Assembly (NCBI GenBank): GCA_036924085.1
Contig: JAVGWX010000007.1
Coordinates: forward strand, 69,955,360 to 70,019,359
Source of the DNA: Ariolimax columbianus
Lineage: Eukaryota; Mollusca; Gastropoda; Stylommatophora; Arionidae
Direction of reading: 5' to 3'
DNA length: 64,000 nt
Shown here one piece after another: positions 19,080-31,810 of the stretch (within the stretch, counting starts at the first letter, position 1; each line of letters begins with the position of its first letter). The position numbers and the translations under genes are program-made. The notes beneath the pieces are model-generated. The model made no database searches, was not told the origin of the DNA, and was given only the letters and a program-made list of their open reading frames with translations.

Positions 19080-20830
19080 ATTTAAAAAAGAGCTAATAAT
19101 GGTCGATTGTGTGGCTCTCTATAATGTCTATGTGGAACTCCATAATGACTGTGACTTTCCATAATGGCTAAATGTGTGACTCTCCATATTAGATCACTGT
19201 TTGGCTCTCCATATTAGTGTAACAGTTTCCGCCGGAGCAGAGAGTTAAGGACAGGAGTGATGTGGTTGCTGATAACAGAGGTACCTGAATGCGTGTCAAG
19301 GTCACTCACCGTCTCAACAAAGGAGAACAGAGTTGGGGCAAGGAATGTAGACAGATAGAAACTGACCACTGGCCTTCCGATTTGGGTAGGGAGAGAATGA
19401 TTGACAGACGGATTGGCAGCGGGGCTTGCTGCGAGAGAATGAGTGACAGGTGTGCAAAGTGTTTCGTTCCAATAAAACTGAATTTAGCCATCCCCTGAGA
19501 TCCATTGGTCAAGCTCTGACTTTGCTTGAGTGTATATAACTCGAGACAAAGTTTAGCTCAGGAGGCTGGATGAAGAGGAGGGATAGAGAGCGAGAGAGAG
19601 AGAGAGATAGAGACTGAATTTAGATAGTATGTTTAACTCACCGATTTAGGTAGACTGTTGCACGAATGTTAGTGATAGAACAGGATCGCTCAAGTAGGTG
19701 TGTGAGTTTTTGTATTAAGTGATAATCTGAACGTTGTTTTGTAAGCAGGACACAATGTGAACGAGGTATGTCCAGATCGCCCGCCTGAGGGGATTTGAGT
19801 GAGGAAGAGTATTTGATAAGGTATGTTGAGGACGCAGTTAAGGCGATGTGTGTGTGATGTAATTGCAAGGCAATAGAGCTGGGTTTAGATAGTTGGGAAT
19901 TCCATCAATAGCTTATGCTTAAAATGTCCGCTTTATTTAATATTTATATTAACTTATAAATAACATAGGAATAATTAGTTAAGATGATATGTGTGGAATT
20001 GTGTTTGTAATTCCACTTCTCATTTTTATGATATAAATATTATGTAATAAATATGCCATCTGATGTGTTCTATATTATTTTAAGTGTGTGGTCATGATGA
20101 TGTGGATGAGTGTGAGAATTTTCTAAGTTAGAATAACGGTCAGGGCAAACAGTGAGGTCTGTTACATTAGGTCACTGTTTGGCTCTCCATATTAGGTCAC
20201 TGTTTGGATCTTCATAACTGCTTAGTGGTCCTTCATAATAGCTGTGTGACTCTCCATACTGGCAAACTGTATGGTTTTCAAAATGGCTAACTGTACGGCT
20301 CTCTATAATTGCTGTGCGGCTCTCCATAATGGCTAACTGTGTTGCTCTCCATACTGGCTAACTGTATGTCTTTCATAATGGCTAACGATGTGACTTTCCA
20401 TAATGGCTAACAGTGTGGCTCTCCATACTGGCTAACTGAATGGTTCTTCACAATGGCTAACTGCGTGGCTCTCTATAGTGGCTGTTTGGCTCTCCATTAT
20501 GGCTAACTGTGTGGCTCTCAATAATGGATGTGTGGTTCTCTATAATGGGGAGGTGGCTTTCCCTTACGCCTAACTGTGTGGCTCTCCAAAATGACTAAAT
20601 GAGTGGCCCTTCATACTAGCTGTCAGACTTTCTATAATGGATAACTGTGTGACTCTCCATATTGGTTGTGGGACTCTCCATACTGGCCAAATGTATGACT
20701 CCCCGTAGTGGCTAACTGTGTGACTATACATATTGGTATGGGACTCTCCATACTGGCTAAATGTATGACTCTCCATACTGGCTAACTGTGTGACTCTCCA
20801 GACTGGCTAACGGTTTTACTCTCCAGGAGC
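19080..20830 (+). repeat. About 25-bp minisatellite interrupted by a solo LTR
   Basis: The unit CTGGCTAACTGTGTGACTCT plus CCATA occurs at 19080-19217 and, in about 26 further units, at 20167-20830. Many units end in TAATGG or TATTAG variants. The sequence across the LTR site (CCATATTAG then GTCACTG) equals an intact array unit. Confidence 0.9.
19218..20166. mobile_element. Solo LTR, probably Gypsy/Mag-like
   Basis: A 949-bp block starts TGTAACAG and ends CTGTTACA (8-bp inverted ends with TG...CA), flanked by TTAG on both sides (19214-19217, 20167-20170). It is inserted cleanly in a tandem array whose uninterrupted units give the empty site. Inside are a TATATAA box (19533-19539) and AATAAA signals (19471-19476, 20046-20051). 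No gag-pol or second LTR is present, so it is best explained by LTR-LTR recombination. A non-autonomous DNA element with 4-bp TSD is the alternative. Strand is unresolved, although the TATA and later AATAAA favour plus. Confidence 0.82.
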
Positions 20831-22247
20831 ATATAATCCCACCCCTGAAACCGTTATAACGTGTTGTAAAAGTTGTGCGTCAGGCTTGCAACCTTATCAT
20901 GACAACAACTTACTACATAAATCCCAGCTGCAAGAACGTTTAACAATCTTTGACCAAACGTTCTGTCATTTGCTCAACATGCAGGTGTCGCTACATGCTT
21001 CGTCTGTGGTAAACAATGAGCAAGAATAAGAGCACTATCTAATTTGTTGTGATTTATCGTTTATTTTGTTTTCTTAACTTTCGTGCAAAATAGGAATATA
21101 TTGCAGGAAAATACTAAACTTTTGAATTTGGAAAACATTTGTTCCCACGGCTAAAAAGTGCAAGCTAGAGAGCTTCTGTGTTTACTGCATCTTTGCTGTT
21201 AGGCTGCTGGAATTAATAACAAATAATAGATAGACAGGACATAAATCATTCGGTTGAGGATAACCAAATGGAGATACATAGACAGTCGCTGTTCTAACAT
21301 TCACGAGGCATGAAAAGGCAGCTGGTAAAAGAATATAACAACTTGGACAAGTTTTTATATCGGATACAGCTTTGTTACAAGAGCATGAACTAAACCTATG
21401 TTACGACAAAAAAATGACTTCGTCGGGGATAATTTGCAACACACCCATAAACAACTAATAAATTGTTATTGTAGTGATGAACACAAAACTTGTTCAGTAC
21501 CCCAGCAGCATCGCCTGGTTTTTATTTTGTGCTCGTAACAGACAGAAAGCGAGCGGGGAGGACGTGGAGAAAGCTAGAACTGATGGTTGAGGGCAGGATG
21601 ATGTTGTTGAAGACATGTGCTCCCCATGAAACGAAGGTTTTCATTGACTGTTTGATACGAAATACATCCATTACATAGTATGTCTATATTTACATAGTTA
21701 GTATTAATTAATCTTGGATCTGAAAACTGGGCAGTCCAAAGAAAATATGGAAAGTAGCAACGAATATAGACAGATATAACATTAACTGTGAGCTTTGGTA
21801 GTGGCGAAGGTAAAAATAGTGTTAAAGCAGATATTGATGTTGGGAATAAAAACAGATCAAAGCGAATCGTAAGATACTTGGACCGGTTACCTGTTTAGAT
21901 AGTTAGCCTTCCTTGGCAGCGCCGGGTACCAATTTGTAGATCGGTATATTAGAGTTATAGCGTATGCGACGAGATTGCGTGTTATATCTTATTTGCCTTG
22001 AGAAGCAAGTGCTCTAACCCATCTGCCATTCTGAATTTCTGGATGGCAGGATTTTTAAAAAAGATATATTTTGTTATAGTTTATCAATGTTGAAATAAGT
22101 GGTGTGACTTCTTATAGAAACATGATGTAGAGGTTGTATCCTACTGTATCGTAAAGACACGCATTTCAAACACAATATGCTACAGCTCTTTGTGATAATG
22201 AATTAAAAGTTTGTAATTTACAACAGAGTGCAATTCTTTGTCTTGAT
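20831..22247. other. No supported gene
   Basis: Only short ORFs. At 21990-22035 a minus-strand GGTTAGAGCACTTGCTT block resembles a tRNA-derived SINE head but lacks a clear B box. Confidence 0.4.
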
Positions 22248-22762
22248 TAATGACGTTACACTGTTTAGTTGAGACCATGACAGAATGAATTCTAATTATT
22301 GTGTGGGTTTTTATGTTTGTTTTAATGACGTTACACTGTTTAGTTGAGACCATGACAGAATGAATTCTAATTATTGTGTGGGTTTTTATGTTTGTTTTAA
22401 TGACGTTACACTGTTTAGTTGAGACCATGACAGAATGAATTCTAATTATTGTGTGGGTTTTTATGTTTGTTTTAATGACGTTACACTGTTTAGTTGAGAC
22501 CATGACAGAATGAATTCTAATTATTGTGTGGGTTTTTTATGTTTGTTTTAATGACGTTACACTGTTTAGTTGAGACCATGACAGAATGAATTCTAATTAT
22601 TGTGTGGGTTTTTATGTTTGTTTTAATGACGTTACACTGTTTAGTTGAGACCATGACAGAATGAATTCTTATTATTGTGTGGGTTTTTATGTTTGTTTTA
22701 ATGACGTTACACTGTTTAGTTGAGACCATGACAGAATGAATTCTAATTATTGTGTGGGTTTT
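22248..22762 (+). repeat. 75-bp minisatellite, about 7 near-identical units
   Basis: The unit begins TGACGTTACACTGTTTAGTT and ends TTTTTATGTTTGTTTTAA. Only two or three differences were seen, including one inserted T near 22536. The homogeneity indicates recent expansion or gene conversion. The minus-strand 25-residue repeat frames are artefacts. Confidence 0.95.
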
Positions 22763-22782
22763 TTTCTGTTTGTTTGTGGGGT

Positions 22783-22960
22783 GGGGCGGGGGGAGTAGTT
22801 GGGAAGGGGGAGGTGTGTGTGGTTACTGTATCAAAGGGTCAAGTGGAAAAAGTTCCATAGGTCCGTGTGGAGTACGCATACATACAAATACCATAGTGTC
22901 ACAAAAATAGATGTCAAAAGGAAGTTTAAAAATTTAAAATTGAAAGAGTGAGAAAGAGAG

Positions 22961-23005
<45 letters not shown>
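22783..23005 (+). repeat. G-rich tract and (GA)n microsatellite
   Basis: GGGGTGGGGCGGGGGGAG at about 22778-22795 has quadruplex potential. A (GA)n run occupies about 22955-23003. Confidence 0.8.
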
Positions 23006-23007
<2 letters not shown>

Positions 23008-23401
23008 GGAATGAATAGTGGAGATAAGGACGCCTAACCAAAAGTCTGAAAGACGTAAATCACCTACGGCATTAGACGGTCCATATGGGCTTAGATAGGG
23101 GAAGCAATCTAATTATACTATCACTTGAACTTTCTTCGTTTCATTTAGATCCACAATTTAACTATTCTATCACTGGAACAGTTGTTGCATCAGATAGGAC
23201 CACAATCTTGCTATACTTTCACTAATATTGTTCTTGGTAGTAGATAGACCAACATTATATCTAACTTTACTATCACTGATATTGGTATCAGATACGCCCA
23301 CAGTCTATCTAATTATACTATCACTGGTATTGTTCTTGGTATCAGGTAGACCCACAATCTAGCTATAATATCACTGGTATTGGTATCAGGTAGGCCCACA
23401 G

Positions 23402-25645
23402 CTTAACTTAACTTAACTTAACGTCTTTATACTGGTTTAGAAGACCCTGCAGAGTCTGTATACAACAAGTTTCATTTACATCACCTTGATCTTCTTCTTC
23501 TTCTTCTTCATCGTACGCAGTCAGACAGTAACCATTATTTTTTCGAAAAAAGCGGCGGTCATCCTGAGGCTGTCGACACTGCCAAAGAGCTTGTCTTGTG
23601 TTGCCACTGGTGATGGCCACATCTGCTCTCTCTGATCCTCGTATGTCGGGCAGTTCTGCAGCAGATGCTCAGCGGTCATTATTTCGGTACCACGCGGGCA
23701 TTCGTCGGTACCACCTATCTTCAATTTGTTCAATAGGTGGTACCTCAGTCTATTGTGGCCAGTGCGAAGTCTGAAGACAACGACCTGCTCTCTTCTGTTC
23801 AACTGGTAATAGGCATCGTTTTTGGTGTAGCCGGTATGTTCAGTTTCCCATTTGGTCATGTATCTGGCTTTAATAAGCCGTTTTGACTCTTCGTACGTCA
23901 TACTAGTATCTGTTTGTGGTAGTCTTGCACCTTCTTTTGCCAGTCTGTCTGCCTCCTCGTTGCCTTGGATGTTGCAGTGTGATGGGACCCACTGTACCTC
24001 TACCCTTTTTGGTGCGGACTGCTGGCATAGTTGACAGAGTACTGCTCTTAAGTCATTAAGCTCAGTGTTTTTCTGGCTTTTTAGCGCTGTGACTACGGCC
24101 AGAGCATCTGTAAGCAGGACTGTATGGCTTTCATTTTGTTTATGTGTCACCATTTCTTCCACTGCCGCCCTCAGTGCCTCTGCCTCCGCTCTGAAATTGC
24201 TTGTGTACTTACCAGTAGCGAATGACAGTGTTATTTTTCTGCCATTTGGTAGGTTCAGGAATGCTCCTGCCCCTCCATTCTGTGTAGTGTTTGTTACAGA
24301 ACCGTCGGTGTATGCATGGGTCCAGTCCATGCTTGGGTAGTTTTTCGATATAAAGCTTAGGGTAGTATCTCTCCTTTCTTTTTCAGTCTAGCAGTTTCTG
24401 TTTCCAATACCTGGTATATTTTCTACCACCTCTGGAAATATATCCTGCCTCCAGGTAGGTTTTCGTACAGTAGTGATGGGCTTTGGTGTTGTTAGTGCGT
24501 TTAGCATATCGTCGTGCATCTTTGCTTTGGCTATTTCTGCAAAGTTTCTCCGCTTTAGTTTCCCATTTCCCAAATTGTTTAGTCTCTGGTGCATTGGATG
24601 TTCAGTCAGTCTTCGGAGTTTCTCTGACTGCAGCTGGGCTCTGCAGTCTCTTCTATCGGTCATGGATTGCAGTTTTGTAATCTTTTCAAGTTCTACAATT
24701 GGCGTTGACTTCATGCCTCCTGTTATAACTCTCATGGCTTGGTTTTGAAGTTTGCTAACTTTATCGAAGTTCGCCTTTGCTGCTGTTGTCCATGCCGCAA
24801 TGTCATACTCGAGAACTGGTCTCACTCTTCCAGTGTACAGTTTCTTTAGTATGCTTTCGTCTGCTCCCCAGCTTGTGCCAGCAAGTTTCCTCATGATTGC
24901 CATTCTTTCTCTGGCTCTCATTCGTTTTCTCTCGATCTGACTTTTCCATGTCATGCGCCGATCAAATGTGACTCCCAGATAGTTTGGGTTGTCGTTTGGC
25001 TGCAGGAATTTGCCATTTAAACTTAATTTGGTATTTTGGGGTTTGATTGAAAGCGAGAATATTGTAGATGTAGTTTTCTCCTCGTTTATTTTGACCAGCC
25101 ATGAGTTCGCCCACTCTTCCAGCGATGTTAGGGCCTGCTGCATCCGATTTCTTGCTATGGTGAGATTCTTTTCAGAGGTCCACATAGCCAGATCGTCTGC
25201 AAACATTGAGCTATGGACTCTTCTTGGTATATTCTCTGTAATGTCGTTTATATACACCAGGAAGAGTGTGGGTGACAGTACTCCCCCTTAGGGTACTCCC
25301 TGCTCGAGTGTCACCTTTTTGCTCATCTGCCCTTGTACTTGGACTCTGGCCGTTCTTTTTTGGAGGTACTGGTTGATCCACTTGTACATTCTCCCACAAA
25401 CTTCACTTCTCCTTAGCTTGACTCTTAAGTCCGTCTTTCCAGACTTTGTCAAATGCCTTTTCCAGGTCCACCCAAATCGCTACTGCATCACTTTGATCTA
25501 AAAGCTATGGGCATCTAATTTATTCTTAAATGCATTAACTGTCCCTGCCTTTACTACCTCCCCTGGCAATGCATTCCAAGCATTCACCACTTACTGACGA
25601 AAAAAATATTTCCTAATATCTAATCTGGACCTCTCTTTAGTCAAC
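23402..25645 (-). pseudogene. LINE-X C-terminal fragment, copy 3, split by LINE D
   Basis: The parts 23402-23492 and 25486-25645 rejoin into the same C-terminal block as 6346-6821 (AATGCATTCCAAGCATTCAC in the window sense). The 3' tail is a four-fold CTTAA repeat at 23402-23420. It entered the 55-bp array first. Confidence 0.88.
23493..25485 (-). mobile_element. LINE D: 5'-truncated Jockey-like copy with nonsense mutations
   Basis: The TSD of 14 bp, CATCACCTTGATCT (23479-23492) against CATCACTTTGATCT (25486-25499), lies within LINE-X copy 3. It encodes RT from YINDITENIPRR..FADDLAMW (frame 25257-24388) and RNase H (24330-23521: YTDGSVTNTTQNGGAG, VLLTDALAVV, VPSHCNIQGNEEADRLA). Two premature stops are both C-to-T changes of Gln codons: in PQGG (about 25290) and in CQTEK (about 24390). 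A frameshift lies near 25425. It is older than LINE A but of the same subfamily (FFEKIMVTV end). The (GAA)n tail is at 23491-23509. Confidence 0.95.
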
Positions 25646-25925
25646 TCTATCTAACTATACTATCACTGGTATTGTTCTTGGTCTCAGATAGACCCACAAT
25701 CTAGTTATACTTTCACTGGTAATATTATTGGTGTCAGATAGGATCACAATTCTAACTATAATATCACTGGTATTGGAATTAGGTATGCCCACAGTCTATC
25801 TAACTATACTATCACTGGTATTTTTCTTGATATCAGGCAGGCCCACAATAAAGCCATAATATTACTGTTATTATTCTTGGTAGATATGTCATCAGTATAG
25901 TTTTTGGCCTTAGATAGACCAACAA

Positions 25926-28339
25926 TCTCACATATCACAATATTACGGAGATGTCTCAGAGAAGAGATGTAAAGAATTGTTCCAACCACATCACGCCAAG
26001 AACAAAAATAACAATAACTCTACACAAAGACACTGATTTTAAATATTCATGTTTATTTATTTGGTCAACACTACAAATGCAATGTTAAAAATGACTAGAA
26101 AACATAGTAAAGCAGATTGCTGGTTATAAAGATTTGAAACAGCTCTATATATATATACTTACACAACATTCTCACCAGAAACAGTCATACACATTAAAAA
26201 GTCCCAGTTCAAATTATGATAAAATGTATACAAAGTAGTACTAACAAACAAGCATACATCTTCTTTATTGTAAGTAATAATTAGTACATAACATGTCATA
26301 TTTAAAACAAATAATCATGCCACCACTATAATCCCAGTGATAGCAGTCAACAAGTTCCACAAAATCAATATCAAGAATATATCTGTACAATACCAGTATT
26401 CACAATTTTTGTTATAACAATTCATCATCTTCGGTAGCATCAATGTTCCATCCGGTTAAATAATTCAGTCAGCAGCAGAAACTGACAAATGACATTTGTG
26501 CCCATGTTTGGACAAAATAAAATGTATTATGTATCCTCCAAGTCTGACAGTTATACAATAAGAGCAGAGTGAAAGTCAAATTGATGAAAAACTAATGGCA
26601 ATGAGAGAAGCCTGAAATTTTTATAAAGACAATAAATATGGCTATTCTCCCTTTTTGACGATGATCAAATAAGTTAACTGTACCCTAATAGGATTTAGAA
26701 AGGTGGCTATGGAGGGAAGTACATGGGAATGACAATCTCATTTGGTAAAATATAGTGCTACAAAAACAATTATTAGAAGAACAAATAATGCTTTAATACA
26801 TTTTTGTGCAAGAAAACCACATGTTTAGAAGTGAAAAATGTGAGATATATCAGATGTTACTTTCAAGTGAAGGACAAAGAACATGAAATGGGAATGGAAG
26901 AAAGCAAACATTTCATTACCTAACCAAATCTTTCAATGGCAGAGACAATTAGCTATTGTTTTATTTGGGGAAGAGTTCTAACATTATGCTCGTCCTTTAT
27001 TGGAATCACAAATGGTCTTGAGCCAGATAGAACAGAAAGGTGGTTCATCAAAAACAATTGTGAGCTGACCATTAAAAGTATCCAAGATTCAAGAATATCT
27101 GCAGCCTTCTTAAATGATACAGTGACATGCTTGGTAGAGTCTAGTGGACCTGTTGTTTGCTTACCCTTAGGTCCTGTAATATAGAATTGCTAAAGAGAAT
27201 ATCAAAGAACATTCTTATATTCAGTGTCTTTTTTCTAGAAAAAAAAGGTGGGTATACTGTTTTTATGTTTTTAAAGTCATGTATTTTACCAAATTCTTAG
27301 CTTTGATATCATTAAATATTTAAACAGCTGATCAAAGCCAAGTTTGACAAAAATATGGGTATACACCGCATATGCTCAGAAACAAAGTACTGTGTTAATC
27401 ATTTTTTTTTTAAATTACATTTTTGTTATTAGTAAGTTAAACATTGCATTATTTATTAATATTGTACGAGTTAATCTCCTTGCAACCCATTATTATAATA
27501 CTGAATTAAATGTTAGCAACATGGAATGTATGAATGAGTACTTCGAAACACACTTATCTTACAACAATATTTACAAATCTTTTAATTCTGTATTCAATGA
27601 ATGTGACCATTGAAATATTTTTTCAAACATAGATGAAGTGACATCAGTTTTAATTTGTTTCAAAGTATTTAGCATTTCAGCTTAACCAGCACGCAAGTCT
27701 GAACAACAGAATACATCTGTAGTGTTGCAAAATAATAAATAATTTGAGCTGTAAATGTATTCCAAAATATAATCTTGATAGGGAGCGTTTTCTGTTCCTG
27801 AATTTCTATGGGAGGTAACAGTAGCGAAAATAATCTGATATTTAAAATAATATACTGATTATTTCCCTTGAATATTCATTGTACGCCGATCGGCCTTGCA
27901 CTCATTTTCCGTTCTGTCACATGCTCTTTCTTTCTCTGTCTCTTCTGTAACTCAAATTACCAATGTGGCACGTGTATATATGTAATCAATAATATTCCAA
28001 TTATTTTTCGCATTGTCCAGGACGGCGAATACTATAATTCCAACGAAAACACCTGATTCATCAGCAACCAATATGTCTATACTTGTTTACAGGTAACTTG
28101 AAAAATTGATAACTCTAACATTTAAAATAATTCTTGACAGACAAGATAAGAAACTATAAGCAAAATCTACGACTAACAGACTAACATAGAAAGAATGATT
28201 CTAGAAAGGTAAAACAACTACACAAAAACTTCACAAAATGAAATACGACATGTTTCCCACTGCTGGGGTAGTCGAGGGGTATTGAAGACTGAGGACTACA
28301 GACCGCTACGCCACTGCTGTTGCCACGTTGTGTGCTGGC
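25926..28339. other. AT-rich region without a supported gene
   Basis: An 82-codon ORF at 26936-27184 and an 89-codon ORF at 27344-27613 match nothing known to me. No splice-bounded conserved exon was recognised. Parts could be UTR or intron of an unseen gene. Confidence 0.4.
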
Positions 28340-28460
28340 TATATTTGTTTATTTCACCCCCAACAGAAAAACAACATATGCCATACCGGGGATTCGAAAC
28401 CACTGCCCTCTTTGTTGGCAGGCTGGCCTCGAAACCATACTGTCACGCGCTCCTGTATGA
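28340..28460 (-). repeat. tRNA-derived SINE head
   Basis: On the minus strand GCGCGTGACAGTATGGTTTC looks like an A box. About 45 bp later GTGGTTTCGAATCCCC is a near-perfect B box. Between them CTGCC...GGCAG can form an anticodon-like stem. The acceptor stem does not close, so it is a SINE rather than a tRNA gene. Confidence 0.55.
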
Positions 28461-28569
28461 AATTAAAAACTTACGATTAAACACAGTTAGCACAATTTTT
28501 GACAACCACAACAGCAAAATAAAACAATACACGTGGACAAATACTATCATTACTAGCATTACAACTGCA

Positions 28570-28928
28570 AAATCAATGTCAATGTCTGTCACACAGCTAA
28601 ACCTACAATGATACCTACAATGTCTGTCACACAGCTAAACCTACAATGATCCCTACAATGTCTGTCACACAGCTAAACCTACAATGATACCTACAATGTC
28701 TGTCACACAGCTAAACCTACAATGATACCTACAATGTCTGTCACACAGCTAAACCTACAATGATACCTACAATGTCTGTCACACAGCTAAACCTACAATG
28801 ATACCTACAATGTCTGTCACACAGCTAAACCTACAATGATACCTACAATGTCTGTCACACAGCTAAACCTACAATGATACCTACAATGTCTGTCACACAG
28901 CTAAACCTACAATGATACCTACAATATT
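28570..28928 (+). repeat. 38-bp minisatellite, about 9 near-identical units
   Basis: The unit CCTACAATGTCTGTCACACA plus GCTAAACCTACAATGATA is nearly invariant apart from one C/A change. Recent expansion. Confidence 0.95.
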
Positions 28929-29899
28929 GTATTGCTATTTGTGGGTCTTATTCTTGTTATGGCTGTTGTCTCATTTTGTCGGTGCACCGTCCGTCAATCA
29001 CGGAATGAGTCTCGTTGGTTCTCTCAGGGCGTATTTGCACATTTGTATCTTTCTCTGAGTGCATTTTTATAAATTAATACACCCACTTAACCCCCAATCA
29101 TATCGTAAAACCGACTACTGAGAATTTGTCATGGGGATAGCAAAGATGGCCCCAGAAGACACTACTGCAAAAAGGTACAAGCTTTTTTGGCCTTCTGTAA
29201 GACTTCTTGGCATCCTACACTGGGGACTCTATGGTTTCCTAAGAAAGGAAATGGAGAAGATCAATGACAAGCAAAGCTTCCTCCCCATGTCGGCTTTTGC
29301 TAAGCATGTAGCCACCACTGTAGGTTTCTCCTTTCGGGAGGCCTGAGTTAAATCACTTGGTGTAATTTTGCATTGGTGGTTTCTGTAGTTATTTATTTTA
29401 GTCGATGATGTTACTAGCCTCATGCACAACTCTCTGTTGTTGCCTTTTACGATATGCTTGAAGGTTCAATGGATCTATTCTTTCCTCTTTAGATTTGGGG
29501 CAGCGATCCACAAGTGGAGCAACTAAAGCTACCAACCGATTAATATATACCCACAGAGCAGTGTAATGTCTGCAGATGAATGCTGCTATGCTGTGTCCAA
29601 GTGCTTTCTTAGTTTAGTTTTTTTTAAAGTTCAGGATGCGCAAGGGGCGTTGACCATGTCACTTCCTTGCCACTAAGTACCTCAAGCTATTAGGCAGCTC
29701 AAGCTCTACTTCCTGAATTTAGTCTGCTTCGTCTCTTAAAAATATCTTTGTTTGCGTATGCAGCAACAAGATAATATAAATTATATGGGCTTGCTCGGAT
29801 CTGACGTAGTTATACCAAGCTGCGCAAACAACATCTGCAAAAAAAATTGTTATTCAATTTATTTTTTGTCTGTGTCTGACATCATGGTAGACATAATGT
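28929..29899. other. No supported feature
   Basis: A 71-codon ORF at 29131-29346 has an ATG after a moderate context but matches no family I recognise. Confidence 0.35.
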
Positions 29900-30150
29900 A
29901 TCCACATGGACTGGCCATGGGGTACGCATGTCGGATCATCGTCTACCAAATGAACTGCTCTGTGGTGAACTCCAAAATGGTAAGAGAGCAAGCGGTGGGC
30001 AGCGGAAAAGGTACAAGGACAAACTTAAGAGAACACTGATCCAGTGCGGTATTAACCGCGATGACTGAGACAGAATCCCCACCAACCGCAAAGACTGGCG
30101 CAGCACTATTGCTGCGGGTGTTCAGAGGCATGAACCGTCAAGAATAGATA
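29900..30150 (+). pseudogene. LINE RT C-terminal fragment
   Basis: Joining frames by eye, the plus strand reads TWTGHGVRMSDHRLPNELLCGELQNGKRASGGQ, then QRKRYKDKL and IQCGINRDD...RKDWRSTI. This is the typical end of an endonuclease-RT LINE polyprotein (WxGHVxRMxDxRLPK...GxRxxGGQxKRYKDxLK). It has stop codons and no other domain. Confidence 0.75.
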
Positions 30151-30589
30151 AGGCTATCCAGATACGATAACTCCGCAAGTCAACTCATGTCAACCCTTCT
30201 TCAACCTCGGTGGAAGGATGTGTCTTATTTACTTGTACAAAATGCAACAGAGAATTCAATGCTCAGATTTGCTTATTTAGCCATCTTCGAACACGCGAAC
30301 AGTAAATGTCGACAAAGTGGTTCTCGCTGATTACGATGGACGAACAACACATCCATATTCGGACATGCGGATTGTTGCTTCCCCTCAACAAGCCATCCAT
30401 ATTACATATTTATTGAAGGTGTTGGTAGATCATCTGGTGGTCTGGGTCTTGTGTTGCTCAGTAGTCGTATGGTTTCATCACCTCTGCATCCACATCTCTT
30501 TAAGCTCTTCTAGAATCGTGATATACTTGTTCAGGGCCCATTTAGCGTCTTCCAAGTTGCCCAAAGCAAGTAGTATCCGTGCGCAGGTT

Positions 30590-30815
30590 CTTCCAGAAAC
30601 TGCCACGTTCATACTACTCATGAAAGATGCAAAAACTGCCACGTTCATACTACTCATGAAAGATGCAAAAACTGCCACGTTCATACTACTCATGAAAGAT
30701 GCAAAAACTGCCACGTTCATACTACTCATGAAAGATGCAAAAACTGTCACGTTCATACTACTCATGAAAGATGCAAAAACTGCCACGTTCATACTATTCA
30801 TGAAAGATGCAAAAA
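30590..30815 (+). repeat. 36-bp minisatellite, 6 units
   Basis: The unit ACTGCCACGTTCATACTACT plus CATGAAAGATGCAAAA gives in-frame MKDAKTATFILL repeats, which are a product of the 36-bp period. Confidence 0.93.
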
Positions 30816-31765
30816 CAAACGGAACTTGTAATTATGTTCTATCTCCCGGTAAGTTTCACAGTTCCAGTTACGGACAGCTCGAGTCTACCAAATAGTAAAT
30901 GTGTACCTAACTTACTGTTAGGGAAGGCAATGCAAAACCATAAACGCCTCCAAAAGTAACTGCTGTACATTCAGCCCAGAACAGACAAGCAGTCATCTAG
31001 AGAAGAGAAGAAACGCTACAAAGACTCCTGAAAAGAACTAAATAAGACCAACTAAAATGTCTCTGAACAGTTTCGACATTGATATCACCTTCTGGGCGAT
31101 GCGTGCACAGTTCCACTTCGCCTGACGCACTACCATCACATATTGCTGTGGGGAACATAATCACTGAGTCTCGGAAAAGACGTAATGCTAGAAAGCACAG
31201 AATATGCAGCAGTCAAACTACCGAATTTACACATCTGTCTCAAACTTGTAGTAGGTCCTGGTGTGCCTAGGATATGTCTTTGCAGCCATATACATCCGCT
31301 TATCACAACACAAGGCGATAAGCAACTAATATCAGGGAAGATAACCATGGAGACAAGGACCTGGTTATCACACTTCACAAAACCTGACATCTTCTATAAT
31401 GAAGTCCTTAAGCAGCATAGTTTGTTAGTCCGCATGAATATTGTTAGTATTTACATTACCATTAAGACCAATGGTTTCAGACTTAAATCAATCCAAAAGC
31501 CGCACGATAACAGTTTTAATTTTAAGCAGGCCTCACAATTCTTCATATTGCTTTCTTTAACGTTAAGACCTATTGTCTGATTATATCATTTCAAATGCTA
31601 AGGGAAATTAATCTGATCGTCTGCTATTCAGCTTTCGTAGTCCGTCTTTCAGTGGCGTTTCACCATCATCTGACAGCATCTCTGTATTCATGAAGAAGAA
31701 CCAATGCACGTTGAGATGTTCTGTCATACTATGAGAACAGTTCATAGAAACTCTTTCTCTTTCTT

Positions 31766-31810
<45 letters not shown>

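Larger units (their letters stand above)
23120..25925 (+). repeat. About 55-bp degenerate array, split by a nested LINE insertion
   Basis: Units such as TCTAACTATACTATCACTGG plus TATTGTTCTTGGTATCAGAT and AGACCCACAA occur at 23120-23401 and again at 25645-25925. The join GCCCACAG / TCTATCTAAC reconstructs a normal unit. Confidence 0.85.

Noticed and set aside
26936..27184. 82-codon ORF in a quiet region
   Set aside because: No recognised domain, no splice sites or promoter I can defend; kept out as a gene call.
28290..28310. A-box-like TGGCGTAGCGG on the minus strand
   Set aside because: It lies on the wrong side of the B box at 28388-28403, so it cannot belong to the same promoter.
29131..29346. 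71-codon ORF starting MGIAKMAPED
   Set aside because: No family match from memory and no supporting context; could be chance.
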